Shown here one piece after another: positions 7,375 to 15,555 of a stretch of 64,000 nt of DNA. The notes under the pieces were generated by a model. The model had not been told where the DNA came from. It worked only from the letters and a program-made list of their open reading frames with translations, and did not search any database. The DNA lies in the NCBI GenBank assembly GCA_910585955.1, contig CAJUGC010000003.1, positions 1 to 64,000 of the forward strand. The letters run 5' to 3'. This DNA is from an uncultured Christensenella sp. (GTDB taxonomy: Bacteria > Bacillota > Clostridia > Christensenellales > Pumilibacteraceae). The first letter of the stretch is position 1, and each line of letters begins with the position of its first letter. The translations under genes and the position numbers were made by a program.

Positions 7375-7707
7375 GTGAAAAAGATAGTGAAAGTTTTATC
7401 GGCAATGGCTTTGGTCTTAGTTCTCGGCGTTACGCTTGTCGCGTGCGGCGAAGTAACGGGCACATACGAGTGCGAGATCTCCGTTATGGGCAGCACCGTG
7501 ACGACAACACTCGAGCTAAAAGACGGCGACGAATGCGTCATGACTGCAACTATAGGCGGCATATCGAGCGAAGAGAAAGGCACTTATAAAATCGACGGCG
7601 ACAAAATCACGCTTACAATAGACGGCGACTCATTGGAAGGTACGATTGCAAACAACGAAATCGTCATCACTCAAGACGGCGTAAAAATGACCTTCAAAAA
7701 GAAATAA
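7375..7707 (+). CDS. Small secreted lipoprotein of unknown function
   Basis: A 110-residue protein starting at GTG (7375) behind AGGAGG. A hydrophobic signal segment (residues 5-22) ends in the lipobox LVAC, so Cys24 should be lipidated and the protein anchored on the outer face of the membrane. The remaining 85 residues are short alternating strands (GTYECEISVMG, GTYKIDGDKITLTIDGD) typical of a small beta-barrel or lipocalin-like fold seen in many unnamed Clostridia lipoproteins. Binding partner unknown. It is transcribed alone from a promoter whose spacer contains a G9 tract, so expression may switch. Confidence 0.75.
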   Translation: MKKIVKVLSAMALVLVLGVTLVACGEVTGTYECEISVMGSTVTTTLELKDGDECVMTATIGGISSEEKGTYKIDGDKITLTIDGDSLEGTIANNEIVITQDGVKMTFKKK

Positions 7708-7724
7708 TCGTTCTTACTTACATA

Positions 7725-7766
7725 AAAGACTGCGACAGATTTTTACTTGCCGCAGTCTTTTTTGTT
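7725..7766. terminator. Bidirectional terminator
   Basis: AAAGACTGCG (7725-7734) and CGCAGTCTTT (7751-7760) form a perfect stem with T-runs on both strands, serving the lipoprotein gene and the convergent membrane-protein gene. Confidence 0.8.
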
Positions 7767-7776
7767 TTATTCGGAA

Positions 7777-9045
7777 TTATTTCGGGAGCTTCATGTCGTC
7801 TTTTCTTATCCAGCCGAGCTTGCGCATAAGCTCGCTTACGCCCAAAGCCACCGCCGCAGGAACGGCTATATAGCAGACAAGCACGCCTATTAGGACATAC
7901 CACCAGGAAAGTCCGCCCGCAATCGAGACGGAGAAAGTTTGTATTACACCGACAAGCCCCGCCGTGCCCATGCCTGCGCCCGTAGAGTCGCACAAAAGAC
8001 CGAACGCCGCGCTCGATAGCGGACCTGCAACAATCGACGCCGCCACCGCGGGAAGCAGTATTCGGGGATTCTTCGCAAGGTTGGGGATCTGGAGCATACT
8101 CGTGCCTATGCCCTGCGACACGACGCCGCCCCAGCCGTTTTCGCGGAAAGACGCGACGGCAAACCCGACCATGTGCGCGCAGCAACCGGCGCAAGCCGCG
8201 CCCGCCGCAAGCTGAGCCGCGCCCTCGAGTTCCGGAGTTATGAGCGAGGACGAAAACAGCATTACGCCGAAAGCCGCGCTCGAAGTGGGAAGCGTCAAGA
8301 AAAGCCCCATTACGGCGGCGATCAGTATTCCGAAAATTATACTGTTCCACTTTATGGCGTACGCTATGCCGCGCCCGAGAAGGGCGAACAGTATGCCGAA
8401 AGGAATGCCGAGCGCCATGGCGGCAAGGCTTCCGACCGTCATGCCGAGCAGCGGTATCAAAACGATGTCTATGGGAGTTTTCCCCTCGACGAGGCGAGCG
8501 ATCTCTATGCAAAAAACTGCGGCAAAATATGCGGCCACAGGGTCGCCTATTCCTATGGACGGCGTAGTCGAAGCGCCGTAAATATGTACGCCCGAAAGCG
8601 CAAAGATATTCGTAATATTAGCCCCTATCATGCCTGCGGCGGCGGATGTAAACGACGTGAGCTTTCCCGCCTTTAAGCTGTGGCCTATCCCTACGCCTAT
8701 GCCCGCGCCCATTATGATCTTGGCGGCAAGCCCTATGTTCTTGATTAATTTTCCGACGGCGTTGTCGCCAATAAGCGTGCCTATCTGTCCTACTATCGTG
8801 CCCGCGATAAGCGTACAAAAGAGTCCGAGCGCCATGCCCGAAAACGCGTCTATGAGATAGCGCTTTACGACAAAGCTCATGAACGCTTTAAACCCCTTCG
8901 GCTTATCGCTCAGAGTCGATTCCGACGCACAAACTTCATTACTCGGCGAGAGCGCGCTTTCAAGCTTTTCCGAGCCGCCTTCGTCTTTTTTGTTTGCCGA
9001 AGTTTCGTCTCGCGCTTCTTCCTTTATCTCTTCTTCCTTGTCCAT
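7777..9045 (-). CDS. PfoR-like PTS IIC-family membrane protein
   Basis: A 422-residue protein. About 60 charged residues at the N-terminus, rich in Glu and Lys, precede some ten hydrophobic segments with the glycine-rich pattern of the PTS EIIC_2/PfoR group (GIGVGIGHSLKAGKL, GIGDPVAAYFAA, STGAGMGTAG). In this group the domain occurs without its own EIIA or EIIB partners, and in Clostridium perfringens PfoR was described as a regulator, so transport versus sensing is open. The ATG at 9045 was chosen for GGAGGGATCTT just upstream; the longer reading to 9093 would cross the -10 box. It is transcribed alone. Confidence 0.75.
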   Translation of the reverse strand: MDKEEEIKEEARDETSANKKDEGGSEKLESALSPSNEVCASESTLSDKPKGFKAFMSFVVKRYLIDAFSGMALGLFCTLIAGTIVGQIGTLIGDNAVGKLIKNIGLAAKIIMGAGIGVGIGHSLKAGKLTSFTSAAAGMIGANITNIFALSGVHIYGASTTPSIGIGDPVAAYFAAVFCIEIARLVEGKTPIDIVLIPLLGMTVGSLAAMALGIPFGILFALLGRGIAYAIKWNSIIFGILIAAVMGLFLTLPTSSAAFGVMLFSSSLITPELEGAAQLAAGAACAGCCAHMVGFAVASFRENGWGGVVSQGIGTSMLQIPNLAKNPRILLPAVAASIVAGPLSSAAFGLLCDSTGAGMGTAGLVGVIQTFSVSIAGGLSWWYVLIGVLVCYIAVPAAVALGVSELMRKLGWIRKDDMKLPK

Positions 9046-9075
9046 AAGATCCCTCCCTCGGAAACTTTTGCAAAC

Positions 9076-9104
9076 AGTATACCACACTATCATTTCAAAC
9101 GCAA
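9076..9104 (-). promoter_or_regulatory. Promoter of the PfoR-like gene
   Basis: On the minus strand TTGCGT (9099-9104) and TATACT (9076-9081) are 17 bases apart, about 30 bases ahead of the start codon. Confidence 0.65.
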
Positions 9105-9146
9105 CCGATTTATCGATATAAATATATCTTTTATCGAATGTAGAAA

Positions 9147-9180
9147 GAGTCCCGCTCTCAGAAAACGAGAACGGGACAAT
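9147..9180 (-). terminator. Terminator of the macrodomain/DUF3737 operon
   Basis: GTCCCG-TCTC pairs with GAGA-CGGGAC around a short A-rich loop, followed on the minus strand by a pyrimidine-rich, not purely T, tail. Confidence 0.55.
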
Positions 9181-9205
9181 ATCGGTCTGTTTAACTGCGG
9201 TTATT

Positions 9206-10066
9206 TTAAGCTCTTCCGCGTACGATAACTTTGCCTTCGGGCTTATATACGGCGTCGTCGGTATACAGCGTCTCGCCCACGGAATCCACTATGACAGTAC
9301 CGCTTTTCGGATTCTTTATGCTGTCCACGCGTCCGTCTATACTCGCTTCGACGTCGCTGTACTCGAACGAAAGATCACACCCTTCGGTAGTGCAGTCGAT
9401 GAGTCTCAAGTTCTTGCAATAGCAAAGCGGCTGAGTGCCGACGATATGACAGCGAATAAACGTAAGATTATCCGAGTACCAGCCGAGGTATTCGCCCTTC
9501 ACGAGACTGTCCTCGACCGTCACGCCGCTTGCGTGCCAAAACGCGTCCTTTGTGTCGAGACGCGACTTTCTTATGACCACATCCTTTGTATATTGAAAAG
9601 TGTATTTGCCTTTAAGGTCCACTTCCTCGAGCCGCAAGCCCCTCGTATGTAAAAACGCGTATTCGGATATGATTTCCGACTTTTTAACAGTTATGTCTTC
9701 GCTTTGCCAGCCGAACTCCGGAGAAACTATTTTGCATTTTTCAAGCTCTATGCCCTTGCACTCCCTCACCGCTTTGATTCCGCCGAGCCTCGAGGCGCGT
9801 ATTTTTCCGCCGTTGTCGTACCAAAGCGCGGCGCGGCAACCGTCCGTCATCACACAATCTTCAAGCTCGAAGCCGTCAACGTGCCAGAGCGGATAACGAA
9901 GCGAGAGAAAACAGTTTTCGAGACTGATATCCTTACATTCCTTAAAAGCCGATTCGCCGTCTTCCTCGCCCTCTATTCGACAGTTCTTCACAAGCGTATC
10001 CCGCAGTCCGTAAAGGGCGCGCTCCTCTCCGTATGTTTTTCCTTCTATCTTATTTGTTCTTTTCAT
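9206..10066 (-). CDS. DUF3737-family beta-helix protein
   Basis: A 286-residue cytoplasmic protein built of short repeats in which a hydrophobic strand is followed by a Cys- or Ser-containing turn (FKECKDISLENCFLSLRYPLW, HVDGFELEDCVMTDGCRAALW). This spacing indicates a right-handed beta helix. The family is widespread in gut Bacillota and has no proven function. It overlaps the end of the macrodomain gene by 17 bases, so the two are co-translated, suggesting a role linked to ADP-ribose or nucleotide chemistry, but that is only context. Confidence 0.8.
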   Translation of the reverse strand: MKRTNKIEGKTYGEERALYGLRDTLVKNCRIEGEEDGESAFKECKDISLENCFLSLRYPLWHVDGFELEDCVMTDGCRAALWYDNGGKIRASRLGGIKAVRECKGIELEKCKIVSPEFGWQSEDITVKKSEIISEYAFLHTRGLRLEEVDLKGKYTFQYTKDVVIRKSRLDTKDAFWHASGVTVEDSLVKGEYLGWYSDNLTFIRCHIVGTQPLCYCKNLRLIDCTTEGCDLSFEYSDVEASIDGRVDSIKNPKSGTVIVDSVGETLYTDDAVYKPEGKVIVRGRA

Positions 10067-10568
10067 AGTCCTCCACCGTGTCTTTATACAAATTGTACAA
10101 ATGTTCGTCTATGAGCACGAAATATACCTTTTCGATGTCCGTATTGCGCTTTAAAAAGCCCATGACGGTACTGACGGCTATAAGCACCGCGCGTTCGGGC
10201 GGGAAGCGGTAGATCCCGCAGCTTATGGCGGGAAAGGCAAGCGTCTTTATGCCGCTCAGCACCGCAAGTCCGAGACTCGAAAGATAGCACTGCTTGAGTT
10301 GGCTTTCTTCGTTGCTTCCGCCGCCCTGCCATACCGGTCCCACAGTATGGATCACATACTTTGCCGGGAGATTATATCCCTTAGTCAGCTTTGCGTCTCC
10401 GATGTTGCAACCGCCGAGTTTCTTGCAGGCTTTATCGAGCTTGTCCCCTGCCGCCCTATGAATAGCTCCGTCCACGCCTCCTCCGCCGAGAAGCGAACGA
10501 TTGGCGGCATTTACAATCGCGTCCGTCTTCAAAGTCGTTATATCACCGAGTATAACTTCAACAGACAT
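10050..10568 (-). CDS. Macrodomain protein (O-acetyl-ADP-ribose deacetylase type)
   Basis: A 172-residue single macrodomain. NAANRSLLGGGGVDGAIHRA, which holds the catalytic Asn and the glycine loop, and the phosphate-binding AISCGIYRFP loop match the MacroD/YmdB group, which binds ADP-ribose and removes it or acetyl groups from substrates. The start at 10568 is set by GAGGTGAGA and by the family's usual beginning (MSVEVILGDIT); the longer reading has no ribosome site. It is the first gene of a two-gene unit with the DUF3737 protein. Confidence 0.9.
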   Translation of the reverse strand: MSVEVILGDITTLKTDAIVNAANRSLLGGGGVDGAIHRAAGDKLDKACKKLGGCNIGDAKLTKGYNLPAKYVIHTVGPVWQGGGSNEESQLKQCYLSSLGLAVLSGIKTLAFPAISCGIYRFPPERAVLIAVSTVMGFLKRNTDIEKVYFVLIDEHLYNLYKDTVEDYEKNK

Positions 10569-10592
10569 AATTCTCACCTCGATTTTTTTGAT

Positions 10593-10621
10593 ATTGTAGC
10601 ACAAAGCGCGACCCGTGTCAA
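10593..10621 (-). promoter_or_regulatory. Promoter of the macrodomain operon
   Basis: TTGACA (10616-10621) and TACAAT (10593-10598), minus strand, are 17 bases apart. Confidence 0.75.
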
Positions 10622-10660
10622 TATTTATCGGTATAATTTTCCCGCCATGCACGCGAGCGG

Positions 10661-10690
10661 TTGACTACTCATAGCTTAAAGTTATATAAT
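10661..10690 (+). promoter_or_regulatory. Promoter of the M18 aminopeptidase gene
   Basis: TTGACT (10661-10666) and TATAAT (10685-10690) with an 18-base spacer, back to back with the macrodomain promoter. Confidence 0.7.
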
Positions 10691-10719
10691 AAATCGTAAA
10701 ACAATATCAAGGAGAATTT

Positions 10720-11943
10720 ATGAACGAAGAACTCAAACGGTTTTTGGCAAAAGGTTATACGCCATATCAAAGCACTGTCCTTGCTTCCGCCATACTCGAA
10801 AAAAACGGATTTAAAAGGACGGAAACATTTTCATCCACGAAAGGCGGCGATAAGCGATTTAAGGTCGAGGACGGCGCGATCATTGCCGTTTCCGTCGGCA
10901 GCCCGACCGGGTTTATGATAGTCGGTTCGCATACCGATTCACCCGCGTTGAAACTCAAACGCGGGCTTTTGAGCGGAGGACGGCTGAACGCAGAAGCCTA
11001 CGGCGGCGCGATAAATTACACGTTTTTCGATATACCGCTTAAGATCTGCGGACGGCTCTACGTCGAGGACGGCTCGGGCGTAAAAGCCAAAGACGTCGTT
11101 TCCGACTACCGCGTAAGCATACCGTCGCTTGCCGTGCACATGAATCGCGACGTGAACGGCGGATTCGCTCCCTCCGTGCAAACCGACCTTGCTCCGCTTA
11201 TAGGAGACTGTTTCGACTTTGCCGAAAAGCTTGCCGGCACTGATAAACTCGTGGATTACGACCTATACGCCTGTCCGGACATCGAACCGTACGATAGCGG
11301 CGCGGACGGCAAATACTTCTGCTCGCCGAGAATAGACAACCTCGTAAGCGTGTATTCTTCGATAAAGGCGATCGTCACGGCAAAACCCGTCGGCATAAAC
11401 GTCTGCGTATGCTTCGACGGAGAGGAAACCGGCAGTAGGATCAGACGCGGCGCGGCGGCGTCTTTCTTCCCCAAACTTCTCGAAGAAATTTTTTACGGCG
11501 CAGGCGGTAAGGACTTTGCGGCGGCACTCGAAAATTCGTTTATGCTTTCGGCGGACAACGCGCACGCGACGCATCCCGCTCATCCCGAAAAGAGCGATCC
11601 CGCAAACAAAGTAGAACTCGGCGGCGGTATCGTGATAAAACACCACCCGAACTATGCGACGGACGGACTGAGCGCGGCAACGGCAAAAAAGATATTCGGC
11701 GCGGCAGGTGTGTCATATCAGGACTTTTACTCGAACTCCGATGTTAAATGCGGTTCGACCATAGGTCTTATGGCTGCGGCGGCAACCGACATACGCACCT
11801 GCGACATAGGTGTGCCGCAACTTTCCATGCACTCGTCGGTAGAAACGGCGACGATTAGCGATATTGAATCCATGATAAAAGGACTTACCGCATTCTACTC
11901 TTCGTCCGTAAGTTTTCGTCCAAGCGGCGTTAAAATATCGTAG
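10720..11943 (+). CDS. apeB: M18-family aminopeptidase
   Basis: A 407-residue cytosolic metallo-aminopeptidase of the aspartyl/M18 group, which removes acidic or neutral N-terminal residues from peptides. Zinc ligands and catalytic residues are visible in VGSHTDSPALKLK, PRIDNL, FDGEETGS and SADNAHATHP, with a final histidine in QLSMHSSVE. Length fits the bacterial family. AAGGAG precedes the ATG. The gene is alone between its promoter and a bidirectional terminator, and probably serves peptide turnover. Confidence 0.92.
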   Translation: MNEELKRFLAKGYTPYQSTVLASAILEKNGFKRTETFSSTKGGDKRFKVEDGAIIAVSVGSPTGFMIVGSHTDSPALKLKRGLLSGGRLNAEAYGGAINYTFFDIPLKICGRLYVEDGSGVKAKDVVSDYRVSIPSLAVHMNRDVNGGFAPSVQTDLAPLIGDCFDFAEKLAGTDKLVDYDLYACPDIEPYDSGADGKYFCSPRIDNLVSVYSSIKAIVTAKPVGINVCVCFDGEETGSRIRRGAAASFFPKLLEEIFYGAGGKDFAAALENSFMLSADNAHATHPAHPEKSDPANKVELGGGIVIKHHPNYATDGLSAATAKKIFGAAGVSYQDFYSNSDVKCGSTIGLMAAAATDIRTCDIGVPQLSMHSSVETATISDIESMIKGLTAFYSSSVSFRPSGVKIS

Positions 11944-11957
11944 TCGATCTTTTATGT

Positions 11958-11996
11958 TTTAAAAAGCTCTCCGCATATATTCGGAGAGCTTTTTTG
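11958..11996. terminator. Bidirectional terminator
   Basis: AAAAGCTCTCCG pairs with CGGAGAGCTTTT around a seven-base loop, with T-runs on each strand. Confidence 0.85.
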
Positions 11997-12005
11997 AACT
12001 GCAAA

Positions 12006-13028
12006 TTACGGCAAGATATCGAAACCCGCTCGAATCACCGACGAAACAAACGATACGGACTCTTCTTTTATCGAAGCCGCCGCGCTTACCGAAAACGCCT
12101 CGGACCAAAACGCACACATTCCTATAGTAGACGTAACGACCATGAACAATACGAGTATAATCGCCGCAATGATTATCGTAATGCCTATACTTTTGAACTG
12201 ACTCGATTGTTTCGGCTTATCCTCCTTCGGATAGTCGGGGTAGCCTTCGAACGGATTGTAATTGTCGCTGCGTTCACTTCGTATCTGCGCCGTTTTAAGA
12301 TATTTCTCTCGTCTCTCACGATCCTCGTCGTCGAATACGGGATTAAGTCTCGGGTCGCCTTCCTGCGCTTTACGCCTTTCCTCAAGCCGTCTTTGCGCTT
12401 CTTCAATTGTCCTTTTTACCTCGGGCGATGCGTTTTCGAACTTGGCGGCACGAATTTCGTCAAGCTTTGCCCGAGCTTCGGCACGCTTTCTCTCCTCCGC
12501 TTCCCTTTCCGTATCTTCGCCGAATACATGACTTTCCTTGCACGCTCCGCTCTCGCGAACCTTTTCTTCTTTTTCTTCGGGCTTTACGACTTCCGAAAGA
12601 TCGACGCGCTCCGCTGGTTTAAGCGAAGAAGCGGGTTTATAACCGCCGACGGCAGAACCGCTTTTTCCCGATCCGAGCATATATTTCATCGCCTCGTCGA
12701 TCTGCGCCAGCCTAAACCTCTTGCATTTTTTCAAACCGTAAGCAAGACGCGACGGAGAAAAGCTCAACTCCGAACAATCTATTATTATTATTTCGCCGTT
12801 CTCTTTTCTCTTCCAGCGCAATTCGTCGAGAAAAAAGTTCCATTTATCCGCAGCTTCTTTCTCGTCAAGCTCCCGCGCGTCGGCTGTCGAAAGCAAAAGG
12901 AAATCGGCGGCAAGCAGAGCTTCTTCGTCGTTGCCTTCCGCCAAAGACATTCCCGCCTTTTCGACAGCGGAAACCGCTTCTTCCTTTTTGCCGCAAGTAT
13001 CGTATACGAACACCTTAATGTCGGACAT
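12006..13028 (-). CDS. TIR-like domain protein with C-terminal membrane segment
   Basis: A 340-residue protein that I cannot assign to a named family. Residues 1-115 have the alternating strand/helix pattern of a TIR domain: KVFVYDTC, AADFLLLSTADA, NFFLDELRWKRK, EIIIIDCSEL and a closing helix DEAMKYML. Residues 130-265 are a highly charged linker with a long coiled-coil-like stretch (AEERKRAEARAKLDEIRAAK). One membrane segment (about 283-303) is followed by a 35-residue tail. The catalytic glutamate of NAD-cleaving TIRs cannot be placed with certainty. It is second in an operon with the membrane protein starting at 13664. Confidence 0.5.
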   Translation of the reverse strand: MSDIKVFVYDTCGKKEEAVSAVEKAGMSLAEGNDEEALLAADFLLLSTADARELDEKEAADKWNFFLDELRWKRKENGEIIIIDCSELSFSPSRLAYGLKKCKRFRLAQIDEAMKYMLGSGKSGSAVGGYKPASSLKPAERVDLSEVVKPEEKEEKVRESGACKESHVFGEDTEREAEERKRAEARAKLDEIRAAKFENASPEVKRTIEEAQRRLEERRKAQEGDPRLNPVFDDEDRERREKYLKTAQIRSERSDNYNPFEGYPDYPKEDKPKQSSQFKSIGITIIIAAIILVLFMVVTSTIGMCAFWSEAFSVSAAASIKEESVSFVSSVIRAGFDILP

Positions 13029-13061
13029 TTTTACCTCTTGAAAATCCTATCGTTTACTAAT

Positions 13062-13664
13062 CTAAAAATTATCGACTTGCTCTTCGACGGGTTCGTCGGA
13101 TAAAGGCAAAGTCTTTCTGCCGAGCAATTTGTCTTTTACTCTGAACGTCCAATGACGGAATTCTTCGAGTTTTCCGTCCGGTATGCCGTAAAACACCACG
13201 CTTAGTATGAGTCCGCGATATTCTACGGAGACTGTCACGGGACGCTTGCTTTTATTCAAAAAAAGCGTGAATATGTACCAGCCGACAAGGAGAAACACTC
13301 CTATTCCGAGCCCAACGGCAATCGGAATTATAATAGCCGTTATCCCGGCGTCCTCGCCGTTAATATACGAAACAATGCCGATGACAGCGCCCACGGCAAT
13401 CGCGACTATCAGAAAAAGTATTCCCAGCCCAAACGAACCGCGCGGCTTATCCGCCGTATAAGTCACTGCGGAAACGTCGGACGCGTCTATTATCGACGAC
13501 GCGGTCTGCACCGTCTTGTTCTTTTCTCCCGTTCTGCTCGTAGCAGAATAGTAAATCCTTTTGTCCGTGAGTTCCAGCGACTGTTCGGCTTTCTCCACGC
13601 CGGGCGAATATGTGCCCCCGAGGCGCGCCACGAATTTTTCGTCGCCGTCGATATATGCGCTCAT
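13062..13664 (-). CDS. Two-span membrane protein of unknown function
   Basis: A 200-residue protein: about 75 residues of beta-rich cytoplasmic sequence (LELTDKRIYYSATS resembles the start of bacterial PH-like domains), two membrane segments (about 77-98 and 108-133) and a 65-residue C-terminal domain. GGAGGT precedes the ATG. It is first in an operon with the TIR-like protein 33 bases downstream, so the two may form one membrane complex; that is inference from spacing. Confidence 0.65.
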   Translation of the reverse strand: MSAYIDGDEKFVARLGGTYSPGVEKAEQSLELTDKRIYYSATSRTGEKNKTVQTASSIIDASDVSAVTYTADKPRGSFGLGILFLIVAIAVGAVIGIVSYINGEDAGITAIIIPIAVGLGIGVFLLVGWYIFTLFLNKSKRPVTVSVEYRGLILSVVFYGIPDGKLEEFRHWTFRVKDKLLGRKTLPLSDEPVEEQVDNF

Positions 13665-13726
13665 CTGCTACCTCCTGTCCGCGAATAACCGAAACATTCG
13701 TCATTCGCCGCTGCTTCAATGGTAAA

Positions 13727-13755
13727 ATTATACCACTTAAAGCCGTGTTTGTCAA
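13727..13755 (-). promoter_or_regulatory. Promoter of the TIR-like operon
   Basis: TTGACA (13750-13755) and TATAAT (13727-13732), both perfect on the minus strand, with a 17-base spacer. Confidence 0.8.
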
Positions 13756-13767
13756 TAGCTGTATCGA

Positions 13768-14226
13768 TTATTTTGAGGCATTTCGTTTTGCCGCAAAGAA
13801 ATTGCGAATGGGCTCCAAACATTCCTGTTCGAGCACTCCGCCCTTAATTTCCGCGCGATGATTGAATTTCTCGTCCGCAACGAGGTTGTACACCGTGCCC
13901 GCGCAACCGAAACGCTTGTCGTACGCGCCGAAAACAACGCGCTTTATACGAGAGTACACTATGGCGCCGCTGCACATCATGCACGGCTCGAGCGTAACGA
14001 AAAGCTCGCAGTCCGATAAATTCCAACGTCCGAGCCGTCTGCAAGCCGCGCGTAGCGCCTCCACTTCGGCATGAGCCGTCGAGTCGGGCGTCGTATTGCG
14101 CATATTACGTCCGCGCGCAACTATTATCCCGTCCTTGACGACTATCGCGCCCACGGGGACTTCGTCCGCCTTTTCCGCTTCAAACGCCTCTTTTAAGGCC
14201 TCTCTCATGAATTCTTCGTCGCTCAT
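13768..14226 (-). CDS. tadA: tRNA-specific adenosine deaminase
   Basis: A 152-residue zinc deaminase converting A34 to inosine in tRNA-Arg(ACG). The active site HAE (52-54) and the zinc cysteines in PCMMC (Cys82, Cys85) are intact. GGAGAG precedes the ATG. The tRNA-Arg with an ACG anticodon that would be its substrate lies in this same window at 42956-43032. It is the last gene of the leftward cluster beginning with walJ. Confidence 0.95.
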   Translation of the reverse strand: MSDEEFMREALKEAFEAEKADEVPVGAIVVKDGIIVARGRNMRNTTPDSTAHAEVEALRAACRRLGRWNLSDCELFVTLEPCMMCSGAIVYSRIKRVVFGAYDKRFGCAGTVYNLVADEKFNHRAEIKGGVLEQECLEPIRNFFAAKRNASK

Positions 14227-14259
14227 TTTTCTCTCCGTCGGCGACGAATCCCCGCCGCC

Positions 14260-15054
14260 TTAAGCGTTTATCAATCTCGACAGCGCGTCGGCAAGTCCCG
14301 TATTCAGCGCTATATCCTCTTCTACGTCTTCTATGGAAAGCGGATGTTTTCCGTTTCCGAGCTCTATCGTAAGCGCGGGTATGCCGAGCTTTTCCACACA
14401 CCAATCCTTATATCCGCCCGCGCTGCCGCAGTCCGAATCGATCCGCGCATATCTGTTTCGCAGATAGCACTGCGCAAACTTTGCGATCTTTAGGTCTCGT
14501 TCATAATTTTCTTTCTGAAAAAAGTACCAATATATTTCCCGACCCGACGCGTGATAGCTGAGAGTGAGTCCCGCGCCCACGGTCTCCGTAAAGCGTGCAA
14601 GCGCACGGGTCTCGGACTCGGAAAACGCACTCGGACCGACGTAATTTTCGCTTCCAACCCTAAAGACGTTTTGCCTGCCGCTTGCCCATCTTGCGTCGAA
14701 ATTGACGTTTAGATCCACTCCGACGGCGTTCGCCTTCCATAACTTGAGACTTTCGTCATTGCGGCTCAGTCCCTCTTTAAGTATCTCCGCTCCGTCCGGA
14801 TTGACGAGCGGAATAAAATACCTCGCAAAGCCCGTGCCGCTTGCGCACGCACGCCGAAGTTGCGCGAGCACAACGTAAGCCGACGCGTTCTCCCTCGCGT
14901 GTATAGCCGCCGTGGAAATTACCGGTATGCCGCCGTTGCCGACGCAAAAGCAATATATATCCCGTCCCTGCGCGCTCTTTCCTATGCTCTCGACCTTTAC
15001 GCCCTTTAGCGAGTAAAGCCGAACGTCTTTTAAAAGTTCGTCGTAACCGTACAA
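14260..15054 (-). CDS. M14-family zinc carboxypeptidase
   Basis: A 264-residue metallopeptidase with the HARE zinc motif near residue 73, NPDG and SYHASG, and the catalytic glutamate in LTIELG near the C-terminus. Members without a signal peptide, like this one, include gamma-D-glutamyl-diaminopimelate peptidases acting in cell-wall recycling; the exact substrate cannot be read from the sequence. The start is a TTG at 15054, eight bases after GGAGGG; no ATG or GTG fits. A 19-bp palindrome (15068-15086) lies just upstream. Confidence 0.85.
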   Translation of the reverse strand: MYGYDELLKDVRLYSLKGVKVESIGKSAQGRDIYCFCVGNGGIPVISTAAIHARENASAYVVLAQLRRACASGTGFARYFIPLVNPDGAEILKEGLSRNDESLKLWKANAVGVDLNVNFDARWASGRQNVFRVGSENYVGPSAFSESETRALARFTETVGAGLTLSYHASGREIYWYFFQKENYERDLKIAKFAQCYLRNRYARIDSDCGSAGGYKDWCVEKLGIPALTIELGNGKHPLSIEDVEEDIALNTGLADALSRLINA

Positions 15055-15067
15055 AACTTTCGCCCTC

Positions 15068-15086
15068 CGTATACTATCAGTATACG
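15068..15086. promoter_or_regulatory. Perfect palindrome ahead of the M14 peptidase gene
   Basis: CGTATACT-atc-AGTATACG, two eight-base arms around three bases, lies between rlmH and the peptidase gene and contains TATACT on both strands. It may be a protein-binding site or part of a weak internal promoter; no -35 box was found at the right distance. Confidence 0.4.
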
Positions 15087-15108
15087 CGGCAACTTTGAAT
15101 TTTTGTAC

Positions 15109-15555
15109 TTACTTATGATACGGAAGATTTGCGTTTATCGCAAAAGCGCGGTAAATCTGTTCGCACAGCATAAGCCTAAACAGCATATGCGGATAGGTTG
15201 CTCGTCCGAACGAAATTACTTTGTCCGCCCGTTCTCGCACTTTGCCGGAAACGCCGCGGCTCGAGCCTATTACGAAGTTTACTTTGTCCGCTCTCGTAAG
15301 AGCGTCCTTTAATATTTCCGCCAATCTCTCGCTCGAAACCTCTTCGCCGCCTCGATCGGTCAGGATATTGTATGCTCCTTCCGTTGCGAGAAGCAGAGCT
15401 TTCCCTTCGCTCTCGACATCCTGCCGAGGATTCTCTTCGCACTCTCTCACCGAGAAATCGCAAAAGCGAGACAGGCGTTTCGCGTACTCCGAAATGCCGT
15501 CTCTAAGGTAGTTTTCTTTCACCTTGCCGACGGCGGCGATACAGACTTTTTTCAC
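15109..15555 (-). CDS. rlmH: 23S rRNA pseudouridine-1915 N3-methyltransferase
   Basis: A 148-residue SPOUT-fold methyltransferase that modifies helix 69 of 23S rRNA in the assembled ribosome. The knotted C-terminal half (FVIGSSRGVSGKVRERAD, SFGRATYPHMLFRLMLCEQIYRA) is typical. The start is taken as the GTG at 15555, whose GTGA overlaps the stop of the upstream CPBP gene and gives the family's usual beginning (VCIAAVGKVKE). Linkage of rlmH to walJ is common in Bacillota; here two CPBP genes sit between them. Confidence 0.93.
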   Translation of the reverse strand: MKKVCIAAVGKVKENYLRDGISEYAKRLSRFCDFSVRECEENPRQDVESEGKALLLATEGAYNILTDRGGEEVSSERLAEILKDALTRADKVNFVIGSSRGVSGKVRERADKVISFGRATYPHMLFRLMLCEQIYRAFAINANLPYHK

